A stretch of 64,000 bases of DNA from Halichondria panicea (lineage: Eukaryota > Porifera > Demospongiae > Suberitida > Halichondriidae), in NCBI RefSeq assembly GCF_963675165.1, contig NC_087383.1:7104639-7168638 (forward strand). Direction: 5' to 3'. Below are positions 22,559-37,975 of this stretch, one piece after another (position 1 is the first letter of the stretch; each line of letters opens with the position of its first letter). The notes beneath the pieces were generated by a model, which worked only from the letters and a program-made list of their open reading frames with translations, had not been told where the DNA came from and searched no databases. The position numbers were made by a program, and so were the translations under genes.

Positions 22559-25500
22559 CTGTAAAATATAAAGACATGCAATCAGCATTAGTTTGATAAC
22601 ACTGTCATACAAGCTAGTATCAATAGTACAGTCTGGCATGTATACCCAACACAAGACAATAATGCATGACTGTGGTAAGCATGTACATCACTGAAATTAA
22701 TCTTGATTCTATACTCACTTGAGTCAAGTGCTGACAGATATCATCAGCTATCTTGTCTTTCCTCAGTCCCAGTATCAACTCCAGTAGAGCTTTGTAAGTT
22801 GCTGAGAAAGGATCGTGTCTTTTCCAGAGAATCAAGCATTCAGTCATGGCTACTTGAGTTCCATTCTTATGGTACAACTCATTCACATCGGCCTGTTCTG
22901 CAGGAGTTAGTCCCATTGCATTCGCATAGATTTTTGACCCGTCGAAATATTCGGCCAGGTAGGAATTATCAGAGTCCCCTATTTCACTATTGAGCTGCTC
23001 GTCAGTCAGACTGTATCTGCTCACTAGACCTTGGAGTGTGACTCGATTAGCGGGTGGTCCTATAATTATAGAGGTCCATTATTATACTAAATAGCAATCA
23101 AAATTAATAATAACTATAAGCATTTATGTCCTATCACTTCAGTCTCTACCTCACAATGACAATACAATTGCATGGTACATCAATGCAGCTAGATCGATGA
23201 TTTTTGTTCAAAAGGATCGATATAATTATAAATAATTGTATGTATCGCAAAAGTCCAAGTCTAAAATTAATGGCTCCATCAGCGGAGCCTTGCAGCTGTA
23301 CCACACTGTAAAAACTGGAAAGTGACCGTCACCACCAAAAGGTAGTGAAACGGCTGCCACAATAGTCACCGCAAATCGACTGGTGACCCTCACCACTTTT
23401 TCAAATCACTACATTTAAGTAGTGACGATCACTACATTTAGGTAGTGAACATCACCAGAACTAGTAAAAATCACTATACAAAAATTCTGAAAATGTGCAC
23501 AGAAAATAATAACAAGCATTATGCTTACTAGCCTAACAGAGTATAAAATGACAGTGTCTAATGGCCTGAGTTGATCATCAGTTCTTGGCTGTCTTTACAT
23601 CCCAACCTCCTCCCTCCTCCTGTATATGCATGAAGGAGAAAGTATGTTTATTTCATTGTAATAGAGTCAACTATGTAGGTTGGAAGTGTATAATTATACA
23701 AATTAGATTATGTGCCGGGGGATATCGCATGATTAACAACAAAACTTTTGCATACCTACTGAGCTTCAATTATACGTGCATGTGTACCGGTAAACCACGT
23801 TTACGTTTTCGTTGGTAAGTTTTCGTAATTACCTGCTTATGTATAATTAATTATAAGCCAAATAAAGTAATCCATGATGTCACAAATACTGGAGTATGAA
23901 AACAATGCGTGAAGCTGAGCCAATTATAGCTACAGAAAATAGCAGGCACAATTATGTCTACAAGAAGAAGTATCGGCCCGGACTATAGTGGTATACCTGA
24001 ACAGCACACTGGAGAGCCAGGGAGGCTATGCAAATTCTTATTACTCTATATAGAGCAGTAATCAATTATTGTGAGCAGAACAATAAGGTTTGGAAGAACT
24101 TCTATACTGCAAGCCTTGTCAAAACAATTAATAGCTTGCTATAAATAATTCAAAATGAATGTTAACAATGGGTCTGCCTAAAACTCTGAAGAGGAACAAC
24201 TTGCTATCATAATCATACTGAAAATTAAGGTCAATGTGCTACAGGTGGCAGATTCATAATTATTTGCGTGATCAGAGGCCGCGGTTACTTATTTTCCTGG
24301 CAAAAAATGCTACAATTCATAAGGCCAATATAGGTACAATTTTCTTTCATCTGCACACATTCAAACTCCGCCATGGGACAGTCTCTTAACTAAAGCACTA
24401 GCAAGCTGCTACCAAGCTAACTGGCACATAGATACCGTGCAGTATCAATAAGCATGGCTCCCACTGCAGATATGTCTCAGCGAGGGTCAAAGTTCACTGA
24501 GGCTACCAATAAAGATGCAATTGAGATGCTACTATTCAACCTTTATAATTGTAAGAGCGGCCTCTGATCAAGCACAATTTATATACATACAGATTAGGGG
24601 GTGTTTAGTAACCTAGTAACAACAATTCTACAAATCTTTTGCTGACTTTATAGGCTAAGTACAAAGATGTGATACGAAGAGAGGTTGAAGTAAGACAATT
24701 ATTTTTGGAACAAAATGAACTGTTACACTCTTGTTTTGTGTGCAAAAGCAGGACTAACAGAACTAACATATTAATCACTGACAACAAATTGTGGCAATAC
24801 GGCAGCAGCATGCACATACCTTGATTTATGTCTATACTTAAGGGTGTCCAGTAGTATGGTTGCTCCACACGTTTTTTTTATTTCATATCCTGCAAGTTAA
24901 TTACAACAGTTACTGAACGCAATAAAGTGTGTAACAACAATAACAGTATAAATAAACGCGCTGCAGGTGCTGATGCCTTGTCCACTATTTATGGCAATAA
25001 ACCTCCGAGGACGAAGGCAAAGTCTCAAGGCCAAGGATGGTTTAACGTTGCATAATTATAATTATATCTACTGAAATGAAAAATGCTTGCTATATATACC
25101 TAAGCTAACTCACCTTGCAAGGACTAGTAAACAGTTAAAAACTATTGAAAATAAACGAAAAGCGTGTGCATATTATTATAGCTTGTATAGCCAGTGCTAA
25201 ACTTCTAGCGCTACGCACTAACTTGTCCATGTGTAACGAGCCTACCCATCTGTCCTCCCATTGCTAACTTATTTTTGGCTGTTTGTAACAAAATCAGTGC
25301 ACCCTTAAGGCAACGGAGTAATGAAACTCCACCCAGTTGCTATGATACAACCCAAGCGGGACATAATGATGACATGATTGCTGCGACACTTAAAGACAAA
25401 ACACTGCATGCAACGGCATTCCAAGTATTAGAGCAAAATTACCCATAACTCGGGAATGATGCAATGGCTATAGAGCCTTTACATTATACTTGCACTTCGT

Positions 25501-28500
25501 GTTCATTGGAACAGCTATGGCAATCTACACACAGACAGACAGTCACATACACACACAAACACAACTACTGTTATGTCGCTCATCTGTATAATAATATTAT
25601 TAGTATGTATATGCTTGATCAGAGGCTGTGCGCATGGCTACTAAATGTTCATTTTGCTGACAAAGGAGGCTACAATTCGAGAGAGCACATTGTTCAAGAG
25701 AGGTGTTTATTAGCCCCAGCTAGTTATTTTTACTCGAACTATGCCATGAGAAAGTCTTCTAAAAGCACTACTTAAGCAAGCTGCTACCCTAGCTAGCTGC
25801 TACCGTAGATACCAATCAACCACGTGCAGAGACATAGCCTCAAAGTTCACTGAGGCTACTATTTGAGTGCGGCCTTCATGCATATAACGGTACCTAACAA
25901 TTAAGCTGCAACCGTACCAGTATTAATATGGCTGCCAAGTGCAGAGACACATAGCCTCAAAGTTCACTGAACCTAACAATTAAGCTGCAACTGTAGATAC
26001 CAGTATTAATATGGCTGCAAGTGCAGAGACACATAGCCTCAAAGTTCACTGAGGCTACTATTTGAGACCGGCTTCTATTGAAGACTACTTTATACGTACA
26101 TAGCATCAGTAGTTCGAATTCTATAAATTTTACTGCATTAACAAAAGAGGATGGACGATTTTAGGATGGACAATTATTATGAGAGTACAGGAATGTAGAG
26201 TAAGCCCTACAATCCTGAGAGGGTTAGCTTGGAAGTATTACAATTACAATGTGAAGTCCCTACTTCTTCTGAACTAGTATAGTTAATTAACTCACTTGTG
26301 TTGTGCATGCTGAACGAAGCTTAGGGCAATGGGCTTTGGTCTTCCCTTGTTTAAGCCCTAATGAAGTGTTTACTTGCGCTTTGCTTGTCCTTTAGGAGAA
26401 ATTCGGTTCTGCATAAAATATTAATTTAAACTGTGCAGCATGTTGAGGAACTTACCTAGTTACACAGTTTTGTCAAACAACTCTCAAAGCGTTCTCTAAA
26501 AGCTCAACTTGTCTGCTTCTTTAAAAACTCCAGCAAATAATTTTTGTTGATGTGTGCAGCTGCAAATCTGCAGCTGCATAATTGCACGTGCCCTTATTTG
26601 GTCATAGGTCTATTCAACAAACAAGAGCGCGCAAGTGAAGATATGGACATGGAAGGAGCTATAGCAAGCTAACTAGATCTTCCTATTACAGTTCAATTCA
26701 GTGACAAGGAAAGGCATTTGGCAGTCTTATATTACTGCTACCAAAGGATAAGGAATAGTAGTGTGTGGATGAATAGTGTTGAATCATGTAGCTTAGATAT
26801 GGAGCATGTTGATGTCGTGTAACATCTTATAGTAAAAGCATTCCATGAACTGTTTTACTGAGGCAATTATGGTTAACAGTAAGCCGGGTTGCGTGTTGAC
26901 TATGTCTTGGTGACTCAGTTTCTGTAAAATAGACCACTAAATCTAGATCTACCTGGTACGGGTTAGCAGTAAGTCGTGTTGCGTGTTGATCGACCAGGTA
27001 CAGAAACCTCTTTTCAAAGATGTTACACAATTAATACATCGCTTCAACTAGTAATTGTATTTGTAAATACGTGTGTGAATCAATTGTTAATTATTTTGTT
27101 TGGTAAAATCTTATTATTGTGTACTGGCCTTAATATGAACGCAGATATGCCATTGTAACTGTTCAAGCTAGCAGTAACATTATACGTCTATGGATTGATA
27201 ATCTCATGCTTCTCTTTTATTGCAGAATATGGAATGCTGCTCAGGCAAAAAAGCTTAGTGAGATATCAGGGCACCATGGGGCCTCTTTGCAGCCTTTATA
27301 CTTAGTCAGCAAACTAGATCCATCAAGCATCTGCTTGAGTTTGTCACTCCCTTAGATTTAACGGCATAATTATTATTGATGCTGATTGCCTTAAAGTTAC
27401 AACCAAAGCTTACGTCTGTACCTGTTGGGAGTGGTCGGGAATAGTGTATTATTTATGTCCCAGTTTGTCATCATTGTTAGGGGAGGAGCAATTGTAGCTA
27501 TACAAGAACAATATTATAATTGTGTACCGCAAGTGTGTTGGGTAAAACTTCATGTTGTTTCAAGTTTACAGTCAGTGGTGGATATTAAAAAGACACCATT
27601 ACATTATCGTATAATTATAATTACAGTAAGTAGCCGACCAAACAGTCGTCATGCACTGATATAGAATATTATTTTATAGTTCGTTGTATTCTTCTGACTT
27701 GGTCTTCGACGGTAGCAGGATAGACCGTAAAAATGACAACTTGTGACTTTCACCATGAAATATTAAAAGTATCACATTGCATGCTGCATGCCTATCTATA
27801 AAATAATAATTAATGGAGCTGTGACACACACAGGAGAAGGTACAGGGAACAGTAAGTTAAGTGAGAGGTACCACTGCATGCACACTGTGATGAAGGACTT
27901 AGGATCTAGGAGTCATCGCGGAGGTTGAATGTAGTGAAGGACTTTGGTAGTGACCGTCACCACAGTTGGTATTGAGCTATGTTGGTGAAGGACTTAGGTA
28001 GTGACCTTCACCACAGTTGGTATTGAGCTATGTTGGTGAAGGACTTAGGTAGTGACCGTCACTGAGATTGGTAGTGAGGATCACCACATACATAAATCAC
28101 CACCATGTAGTGATTCGCTTAGGTAGTGACCATCACCACATTTGGTAGTGACGGTCACCACCCTGTTTTTACAGTGCATGCATGCAATGGTAGCTTTTTA
28201 TAGTGAAGAGCTAATAACTACTAAGTATAGAGTAACAAAACCACCTCTGTGGACAAGTTTTGCTATAATTATGCACTCTTCTGAAAAGGTTGCAATGGCA
28301 TTCCAAGTAAATAAAGGCATATTAACTCGAGAACAAAGCATTATTTTGCAAATCCACGAAAAAAACATGGCTATAATTATAGAAACTCTTATACTTGAAC
28401 TTCATTAATCCTTGAGCAGCTGAAGCAGACACACACACAAACACAGTACCGTATATATATACCTTGAACGCCCACTGAGGCAGAAATAATAATAACCCCT

Positions 28501-31500
28501 AAACCTATTATAAACGTGCATTGTTAAAATTAATGTGCCACAATTAATTTTAGTGAGATCTCACCACGGCTTGAGGGTAATTGTCTGACTTCTGTCCTCT
28601 CCTCAATAGTTGTCAACGTGGCTCCGTCTAATAAATTATATAGGAGGGGAATACAGTCATTCACGAGAATTTGACTATAATTATAACCATGCATGTAATA
28701 TCAGGTAAACAATAACAGTATAATAGCTATAATAAAAATCAGTGCATGGATTGCCACTTTCAGACGCCAAAGGGGATAAGCGGCAAAAATGGGTTAATTT
28801 AGTGCTCACCTATTGTGCTTGGACTGGGTGAGGGTTCAGACTCATTAGGTTGCTGCGGCAACATGTTTTCACAAAATAACGTAGGAGCAACACCAGCCAA
28901 AACCTAATCATGAGACAAAAGTATATTTCAACATAACAAACTTATGAGTCTGGAAACATGATACAATTTTGGTACATAATGCACATAACATTCAATTAGT
29001 TTCCATGACTCACGAGAGGGTTCTTCCCAGAGAAGACACTGAGTGGATCCAGAATCAGTCTCAATGCTTTGCAAGTGCCGTCACCACTGTCCCTCCTCCA
29101 CACCGTCAGAACATGCTCTAGACTGCCACTGATTCCATGTGTGCTCTTAGCAGCCCTAGAAACAACTGAACAAACAATGTCTGATAGTTCACGATTCTTG
29201 CTCCAACAAGATGAAAGAGCTGAGAGCAGTCCATCAGAGAGTTTCTCATCGTGTGCTGGGTCACCTTCGTTGCATAGAGCTTGTAGAATATTCTCACCGA
29301 GATCAGCGTACACTTCAGATTGGAGCAGCTCACTCACTGGTACAACTTGTGTGCTGGTTGTGGATTTAACGAATTCCTTCTGACAAGAAATACTTTTAGC
29401 AACAGATTTCATACTAAACAATGGAGCACCAGCGATGTCAGTGGAAGGTAACAACCGTTCGTCCGTGTCTATGTTGGGGCAAAACTCACGAGCAGCTTCA
29501 ACCACTTTGTTGATAACAGTGGATCGTACATCGAGTACATCTAACGAGACCTTAGGTGCTTGTAGTTGAATAGTGACACTCTTCATCTCCATCACCTCAA
29601 CACGGACTCTGATTCCATCCTCAGTGACCCAACACACACCAGTCTTCCAGACTGAGCATTGACCTTGCAAGGCAGGATTGTCAGTGTCCACCACTGGAGC
29701 AAGACCAAGCGATAGAGACAGTCGAAGGAGAAGAACGTGAAGAAATCGAGGGTTGAAAAAATGGTCATTGTGTGCACAGGCCAGGGACCAGTTGAAATTG
29801 TACTGGAAATTAATAGTGTTGGCCATTGGTTCGCTGGAAGCTACCAATCGGATTAGTGCTGGACAGAAGATGAAGCCTCCAGAGACGGACACAGACGTTG
29901 CAGGAAGATGCTGGTCGATAAGACTGAGCACTATTTTGTCTTCAATTGGAACGGCTAGCTCGAGATGAAATAAGTATCCAATGAGCATGTCGATGTTGAA
30001 ATTGGGGAAGTGTTTAGAAAGATCTGATTTTAGAACAACCCCAGTACTTGTGGAAAGCTCACAATGCTGTGTGAAATCTTCGGGAGCAAAGATGGTGCCA
30101 TTTACTTCAGCCAAGAGTTTCGATTTGTCAATAACGATGAAGCTCCTTTCTGGAAAGGAAGCATTGCAAAGGAAAAGAATATGACCTTTGTCACTGAGTT
30201 GAACACAGATCTCAACAAGTCGTGGAATGCTGGTGGGCACGAAAGAAAGAACTTTTTCATCTTTTCTAGAAACTCGATCCTTTATTTTCCCTTGAACTTC
30301 TTCCAGGGTTACAGCAATCTCACCCGAGTACTTGTCAAGAAGGTGGACAAGAAACATATGAGCATTGAGGCTCACAGACAACCGCTCTCGAATGGAAGCA
30401 CAGCTAGTTCCAACAATATCCCTAAAAATCGTCATGCCATCAGAACTTGAAAAACGACAATCCATTGAAACAAAACCAGCAAGATCAAACATTGGAAACT
30501 TTTGAACGGCTCGTACTATAATTTTCTTCTTTTGCTCCGCTTGTGTGCTTGTCACGAGATCAGCATGACTACCTATCGCAATGAGTGGTGCTTTGCCCTC
30601 CATATTGCCACACTGGTTGGCAACAATTCCCAACCAATAGGAGACAGAGGTTGCTGTGATGGTGTCGTTATTCTGGAGACTGATTACCATGACAAAAACG
30701 GGTGGACACGTATCGACTGTATTCTTGATAATGGCAGCGTGACTGCTGTAGTAGACCTCTTGACCAGCAAAGTCATAGACCAACACATCTCCAAAGACAC
30801 GGCTCTTGAATAATCGAGGGATGATTCCGGCTGTTTTCTTGCTAACTCCATCGACTTCTTTAGGAGAGACGAAGATGTTGACTAGAGATGTGAATGCAGT
30901 TGGCTCGTGTTCCATTGCTTCAATGAGAGTGCTCTTTCCTTCTCCACCGTGGCCGATAACAAGCATCTTCACTGGGTTTTTCAGGGGATCCTTTGAAAAC
31001 ACGTTACCAAGAGCTTTGCGATGATTGGTATAGACATCTTCGGCAGTAGCTCCATGTTGCAACAAGAGTAGAATGATTTCCTTGTTCTCGGCAAGAAAGA
31101 GTGGTGTGTGTCCATCGTCATCTTTGATATTGGGATCACAGCCAACAACGTCATTCAGAAGATATTCCACGATTTCGGTATTCCCATACTGGCAGGCAAG
31201 TAGAAGAACATCTGTAATGGATATGCATCAGTAATCATTAAGAACTTACATAATTATATGCAGTACTCTATAATAATGATTCGTTCATACAAGTTTTGGT
31301 TATTCGAAGATATCTCATACATTCACGTGTTGTGTAATGCATGATTATAGTGTAGGTAATTATAATTGTATTGTGATTTACTTATTATTGTCTTGCGTCA
31401 TCTCTACGATGTACATCCAAGAAATTGCGAGTACTACAAAATAATGACAGAACTCACTGAGCCGTGACCACAAGGGCAATAATGAATGCGTAAAGCCAAG

Positions 31501-34500
31501 CGTCGTGCTACAATACGCCCACGCCCATATTTTAAGATTTAATTACAGTAACGTTAACCATAGAAATCACACATTGACAAGTTATAATGTCATGAAATTC
31601 AACATGTACAGTGCATCCAGCAGAGAGTAGATTACTGGCTGCACTTAAATGTTGATATCTTTTGATTAGAAATGGTGCTGATACAGGTGAATGAATAAGC
31701 TATATAATTATACACCATATCCCAAAAAATTAGAATGACGCTTTAATCAACCACAAACTTAATTAAGAGTGGGCGTACAGTTATTGTAGCCCACTTATGT
31801 GGTTGAAGCGTGATTGGTTTGTGGTTAGCAGCTGCTGATGTCATCAAAACAGTAGAAAATAGTAAAATTTGTAGTTTTTCAGTGTTATTACAGCAATGGA
31901 ATAAGCATAGAGGATGTTCTTGGTATCAAAACGTAGCCCATTAATTTTATCTGTAAACTTATTACAGAAATTTGAAAGCTATAATTATAAGCTATAATTT
32001 TCAGAAGTTATTACTCTAACCAAAAGTATACCTAAAAATCAGTAAATCATGAATTATATACACTGTGAACATATATAAGACCCATGAAGAATAGCCAGGA
32101 TACCTAAACCATTCAACATGCAACTATCTTATGAAGTCCGAGACCTTAGCTGTTTAAGGTTAGTATTTTATTACTCTAACCGATTACCCACTACAACAAT
32201 TTGCTGTTGTTCTTATTAATCCCCAACCCACCACCTCATGTTGTCATGGAAAGTTTTTGGGATATGTTGTAGCTTATTCATTCACCTACACAATGGTATC
32301 AGCACCATTTCTTAGAAAGGTTCCAATCAAACATTTAAGTACAGCCACTCACACAAATGTGGTAATCTACTCTCTAAGCTGCATGGATGCAATAACAATA
32401 GAGATAAAAATTAATAATTATTCCTTTTTCGATACTGTATATTGGGAGATGTCTGAACACATTCACATGAATTGAATAAAGCAGATCCAAGGTTCTAAAT
32501 CAGTTTTGTTGTAACTGTTGCTTCTGTGAGCTGTTTATAGGAAGGAGCTCTGCCTGACATCATAATTAAACTTCGTAGCCAGTCAAAGAGCCAGAACACA
32601 CGAGCCATGGAGAGAATCAGAACACAACAATCAGAGAGCCACAAACAGGGCCAGAGGGAGCAGACCTTTCAACATGACAGTTAACCTTTCCCAGCTCAAA
32701 ATACAGACACCTTTTTTTTTTAAACTAGTAACCCAGACCCCAGCTATCTTGACACTATCATCATTACCTAGCAACTGACCACCCCCACTAACTAGTAATT
32801 TTTTCACAATTATGTCAATATTGTATGAAGGCACAAAGAGACTAAAGACACTTAATAAGTGTTCTCAATGTTCTCACGGTGACACGGTTCAATCAGGATC
32901 TGCAGAAACTTCTCTGCGAGGTTGTATTTCAGTGAGGATTATAACGGGTCAATAATAGCTAGAAGATCGACCAAAGATTCCAACGTTCGGTCACAAAATT
33001 AGAATTATCACGTGGCTTGTGTTCAATAAGCAGGAAATGTCATGAAAAAAACAGATATCACGTGATTGATTGAAATAGCCATTTTTGTGATAAAACCAGT
33101 GCATGCATGTATCATGCTAAGCCTCGATTCCAGGCCGCACTACACATCAGGGAAGTGGCCGGTGAAGGAGGCTAGCATATCATGCTACGATAGCTAGCTC
33201 TAGCAAACAAGCAAGAGACATGCTACTGTGGCTACTTTAAAGTGAGAATTAAGGACTGCACATTTCAACTTCTTGACTGACCACTTTGTGCTATTTTTTA
33301 TGTAGTCTGACATTTGTCACTTCACGTCTATTTGTGCACTAACTAGACTATAAGCCACATAATTATATGATGTTCTATACAGGTCCAGGACTTGGTTTAT
33401 AATTATATAATTATGCTCAGGAGCTTTTTCCTCTGGCTCTCCATGTTATAGCTTGATCTCTGAAAAGCATAGATTCCTATTATACCTATAATATAGCTAT
33501 AATAATTATTATGATCCACATAATTATGATGTTCTATAATTATTATAGTTACTTACAATGTCCAGGAGACTTGTTCTATAATTATATATGCTCAGGAGCT
33601 TCTTCCTCTGGCTCTTCATACATGCTCTTTATTAATAGCTTGATATCTGAAAAGTAGATTCCTATATGATCCCAGTCACTGCATGTCCTCTCACTCAATA
33701 ATTATAAGCGTCGTTGTTTAGCTGCCCTATATAAAACACCCTGAGGTTGTACTACGAAGATATTGGAGCCATTATCAAACGGTCACTAATCTTAGCCTCG
33801 TTCCCAGGCCTTTTTTTCTTGCCGTTGTTCATCCATAAATAGAAGGTAGCAAAAAGAATAGCAAAATAAGGCAGCATGCAAAAAAAGAAATTGGGGTACA
33901 GTTAAGAAAAAGTATAAGGGCTTGGTTTAGGAAATGGCGTGATCCACAAGGATATTTATGAACGTGGGAGATATGTAGCCCACAATCGGGACGTAAGGTA
34001 TTCTACCACGCATTCAATAATAATAAGACTTGTACTGAGATACTGCATGCCAACAAGCTACTGCATGCAAAGTCAGGGAACTAGCATGGCCAGCTCTGGT
34101 GACAGTATAGCTACCTGCTAGATGATAATGATGACTAAGCTATTAGTTTAGATCTAAGACACAAGAATATAATTATTCTACAGGGTTTTGCATAATCTTT
34201 CCAATATCCACAAAAAAGCGTTTTACGTTGAGCGTTCCTTATATGGTTATCTGTGGTCAACCATAAGTTGTAGATCTAAGTGCATGGCACTACTACTACC
34301 AAGAGTTTATGATAGAGGAGAGAGTATCGAACGTAGGCATACTGTACATCAGATGTATGCGGAGAGTAACGTGACTTCCTGTATCTGTCACAAGCTTGGA
34401 TTTGCACACTGACCAATCCAGTGTGGGTGATGTAATCTATCAAGAAAATAGATTACATCACCCACACTTGGATGAGTTGATAGATTACATCACCCACGCT

Positions 34501-35372
34501 TGGATTGGTCAGTGTGCAAATTCCAAGCTTGTGACAGATACAGGAAGTCACGTTACTCTCCGCATACATCTGATGTACAGTATGCCTACGTTCGATACTC
34601 TCTCCTCTATCATAAACTCTTGCTACTACTGTATTCTACAACAGTTGATGGATCAACTTGAAGATTCTCAGCAACACTTTGATAAGATAGTCCAAGCAGC
34701 TCTGTCTGATGCACTATTCTCTCCATCTTATATCCCAAATAATGCCTTGATATTTTTTCACAAGAAAAAAGCCATTTTGATTTTGACTGTTGCTTCCCAA
34801 TCAGACTTGGCATTTCACCACAATATGTATATGACACCACAATGTGTAAACATTAGATATCCTATAAGGAACGCTCTACACCCTCTATTTCAAACATTCT
34901 GCAAAACCCTGTATATATAAACACACAATAATATTATAGACTCTAGCACTGCATACCCACGCTCATTTTCACCCTTCTACCGTCCTTCTACCCTCACACG
35001 ACTTCCCAATAATTATAATTATACATGCTCTCCTTTTTGCTAACTCTATACCTCTATAAATGATTCCTCCAATTAATACTGTATTTTATTTTATTGAACA
35101 GTTTTAATTTTATCTTACCGTAATTATATTCCTCCATTCCTTCCGTATTTTATTGAACAATTACAGCTAGTATAGAATGTTTTGTGAGCATCAAACATAA
35201 TTCTATGTGAACTTTGCGAGGGTTGATCAATTCGCAATAATAAAATCGCAAAATATACTAGTAAATACACACGATCCTTACCAGAACGCAATAGTTAGAT
35301 CGCAAAGGGTCAAATTTTCTGCTGCTTGAGCTTATTTTGCCTCGGTGCGCATGTGCAAGCGAGGTATACGGT

Positions 35373-35407
<35 letters not shown>

Positions 35408-37934
35408 ATAGACTGATACAGCTGCTCAAGGATGAATCAAGTGCAAGTAAGAGTTTCTATAATTATAGGCTTCTAGTCATGGATTTTAATTCGTGGATTT
35501 GCAAAATAATGCTTCGTTCTCGAGCCAGTTATGCCTAGTTTTGCTTGGAATGCCATTGCAGCCTTTTCAGAAGAGTGAGTAGCGAAACTTGTCCATGGAG
35601 TGTTGCTACTCTACTTAGTAGTTACTTAGCTCTGCACTAGAACGCTAGCTATTGTAGCTGCAACAGTGAGAAGAGAGCTGCAAGGCTCTACTGATGCAGC
35701 TATTAACCTTGGCTTGAACTTTTGGCATCGATCGTTTTTAACAACAATCATGGCCGATCATTACCCACTTTTTGAGTTTCCCTGTGATTCTGGATTCTGC
35801 ATGCCTGCATGCAGCAAATTCAATGCAAGATTGTTCATCAAATTTATGTGTGTAAAAACGCTATTAGTAGGAATGTTATGTAGCTTTGGCACCTCTACCG
35901 AGGCATCAGCACCCTCGGTGCTTTCATTCGCAAAGGTTTTTCACCAGCAAAATATTCTATAGATTGAACGATTTAGATAAAGAACAGAAAAGGAGAGCCT
36001 GTGTAGGCTACTTCGACAGTATACTGCACAAAGCGTACCTTGACGCAGGATATTAATAATACCATGTGAAAGAGCCGCTCAATGTGCATGTGCTGGTACC
36101 TACAACGTGCACACACAACGTGCAAACAATTATCACTATTATACCGCTACCGTCATAATTTAAAATTTAAAGCTTAAATAATTTTTTAGCTCATTTTGGA
36201 GCTATAACTTGCAATTGCATATAATTATCCCTTGTGCCCATGTTATAACTATAACATAATTATAATTATGCTAGAAGTATGCACTGGCTAGATCGACCAT
36301 AATAGACACTGGGTTAGGCCTCCATATAACTTATACTCTTGCAACACCAGGGCTTCATAGAGGGAGGGGCGCTCCCCCCCTGGCAATTGTATTGAAATAT
36401 GGGCCATAACGCACTGTGTTACGGCCTGTTACACACCAACCAAACAAAGAGTGTTTTATAACAACAATAATGAGTTCTCTACGAAGCTACTTTAATTAAA
36501 CTGCTATTCTTCTATATATAATACTCTTTCTGTTCCATACATCCACAATTTCTTCTTCGAAGTCACTATATCTGTATAAGTACAGAGGGCGATTCAGCGA
36601 CCTTCATTTAGTGAGAAAGGCTTGTGTCGCTCAGGCTATGGCTTTTATCTATAGTGCCATTCAACCTAGGCAATTGGATTTCTGCATTTTTTATGACATT
36701 CCACAATACTTAATAACTCTTAAGAATGAATTAAGATGCGATGTACGACAGTCTCTAAACACAACAATTTCGCAGATCCCCCAAGATACGGATAATCGCC
36801 GAGCCTCCCATTTTTGAAATGTTGATTTTCTCCCCCCTGTCAATTTTTTTCTGTATGAAGGCCTGAACAATGCTCTTCAAAGTACATCTATACACATGCA
36901 GTAAACATGCATGGCTGTTATTTTATCATAATTATAATGGGTGTTTATTCCAGTCCTGTCTTCTTTTCTCTGTTTCTTGACATTCCTCTTAGGCATTTTT
37001 TCACATTTTCGAAACGTATAATACTTCTGCACTGAAGAAAGAAAGGGAATCGAACTAAAAAACTAATTTTGCTCTGTGAAACATTGTGAACGTATGATTG
37101 GCAGGAAAAGCATGAAAAGCGTAGAAACAAGAAATTCGTCGAGTGCAACTCCAATCCGTTACAACGTCATAAATATTGGCTGAGTCCAAGGTCTCTGGTT
37201 TTGAGATCCGAAGGCCTGAGGCTGTAGCATCCCAAGCATATTATAGCAAGGGTGTTATACTAAGGGCATATAACTGATTTAGAATAGTGCTAAGCATTAA
37301 GCAAGCTAGGCTATAATTATTAACACATTTAAAGAAGACTCTGAAACCAAGAGTTTCTACAAGCCTCCTCAAGCAACGTTAAAGCTTTGCTCTGGCTAGT
37401 CTACATAAAAAAACTCACATTGAAGGCATGCAGTTTCGTTTTTTTTTTGTCTTCAGGGGAGGCCAGTGAAGGAGGCTATACCGTATCCTCGAGAAAATAC
37501 GCCCAGCAGGAAGTCTAGGCTTATTAGAGTCCTAACTGGGCGTTTAATCGCGAACGGCGAGTTTTCATTCGAATATACGCCCACCCGCGGCCTCAAATCG
37601 AGGTTTACACTTCGCTCTATGACAAATCTTATTGTATTTTAATTTTAATACATAGTATGAACATTTTATTGACAACAATGTTATAAACTAATGCATGAAT
37701 AATAATTATGATTAAAGCATGACAAGAGAATGAACATGAAGAAGTGAACTCTGACTCTATTCAATGCTTGTCGATGTCAGATGTAGCAGAAACTTCCCAA
37801 AGGATATGGTAGGACATATACTCCTATAGTAACAGAGTATATAGCTATCAGGTACTTCGTTTTAAAAAACCAAGGCAAGGTAACTTGCAAAATTAGCTTG
37901 CATGTGTGATAACTTCCTTGGACTTTGTGTTTTC

Positions 37935-37975
<41 letters not shown>

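Larger units (their letters stand above)
23304..28176. mobile_element. CACTG-ended DNA transposon (4.87 kb) in an intron
   Basis: The left end CACTGTAAAAACTGGAAAGT and the right end (complement CACTGTAAAAACAGGGTGG) are both followed inside by GTGACCGTCAC-type repeats. The element is flanked by CA on both sides. Sub-terminal GGTAGTGACCGTCACCAC units occur several times at 23320-23470 and 27950-28165, the latter in roughly 55-bp tandem steps with TTGGTATTGAGCTATGTTGG. It lies wholly inside the ROCO gene intron between 28565 and 23059. No transposase is recognised. Nested repeats lie at 24269-24570 and 25640-26070. Confidence 0.75.

Noticed and set aside
29069-30813. Plus-strand open frames opposite the Roc exon
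   Set aside because: They are shadows of the intact minus-strand exon, which has domain motifs and splice sites.
34396-34920. 174-codon plus-strand frame at 34396
   Set aside because: It runs through the palindrome arm and the terminal repeat of the Tc1-type element; the opposite strand has the recognisable HTH.
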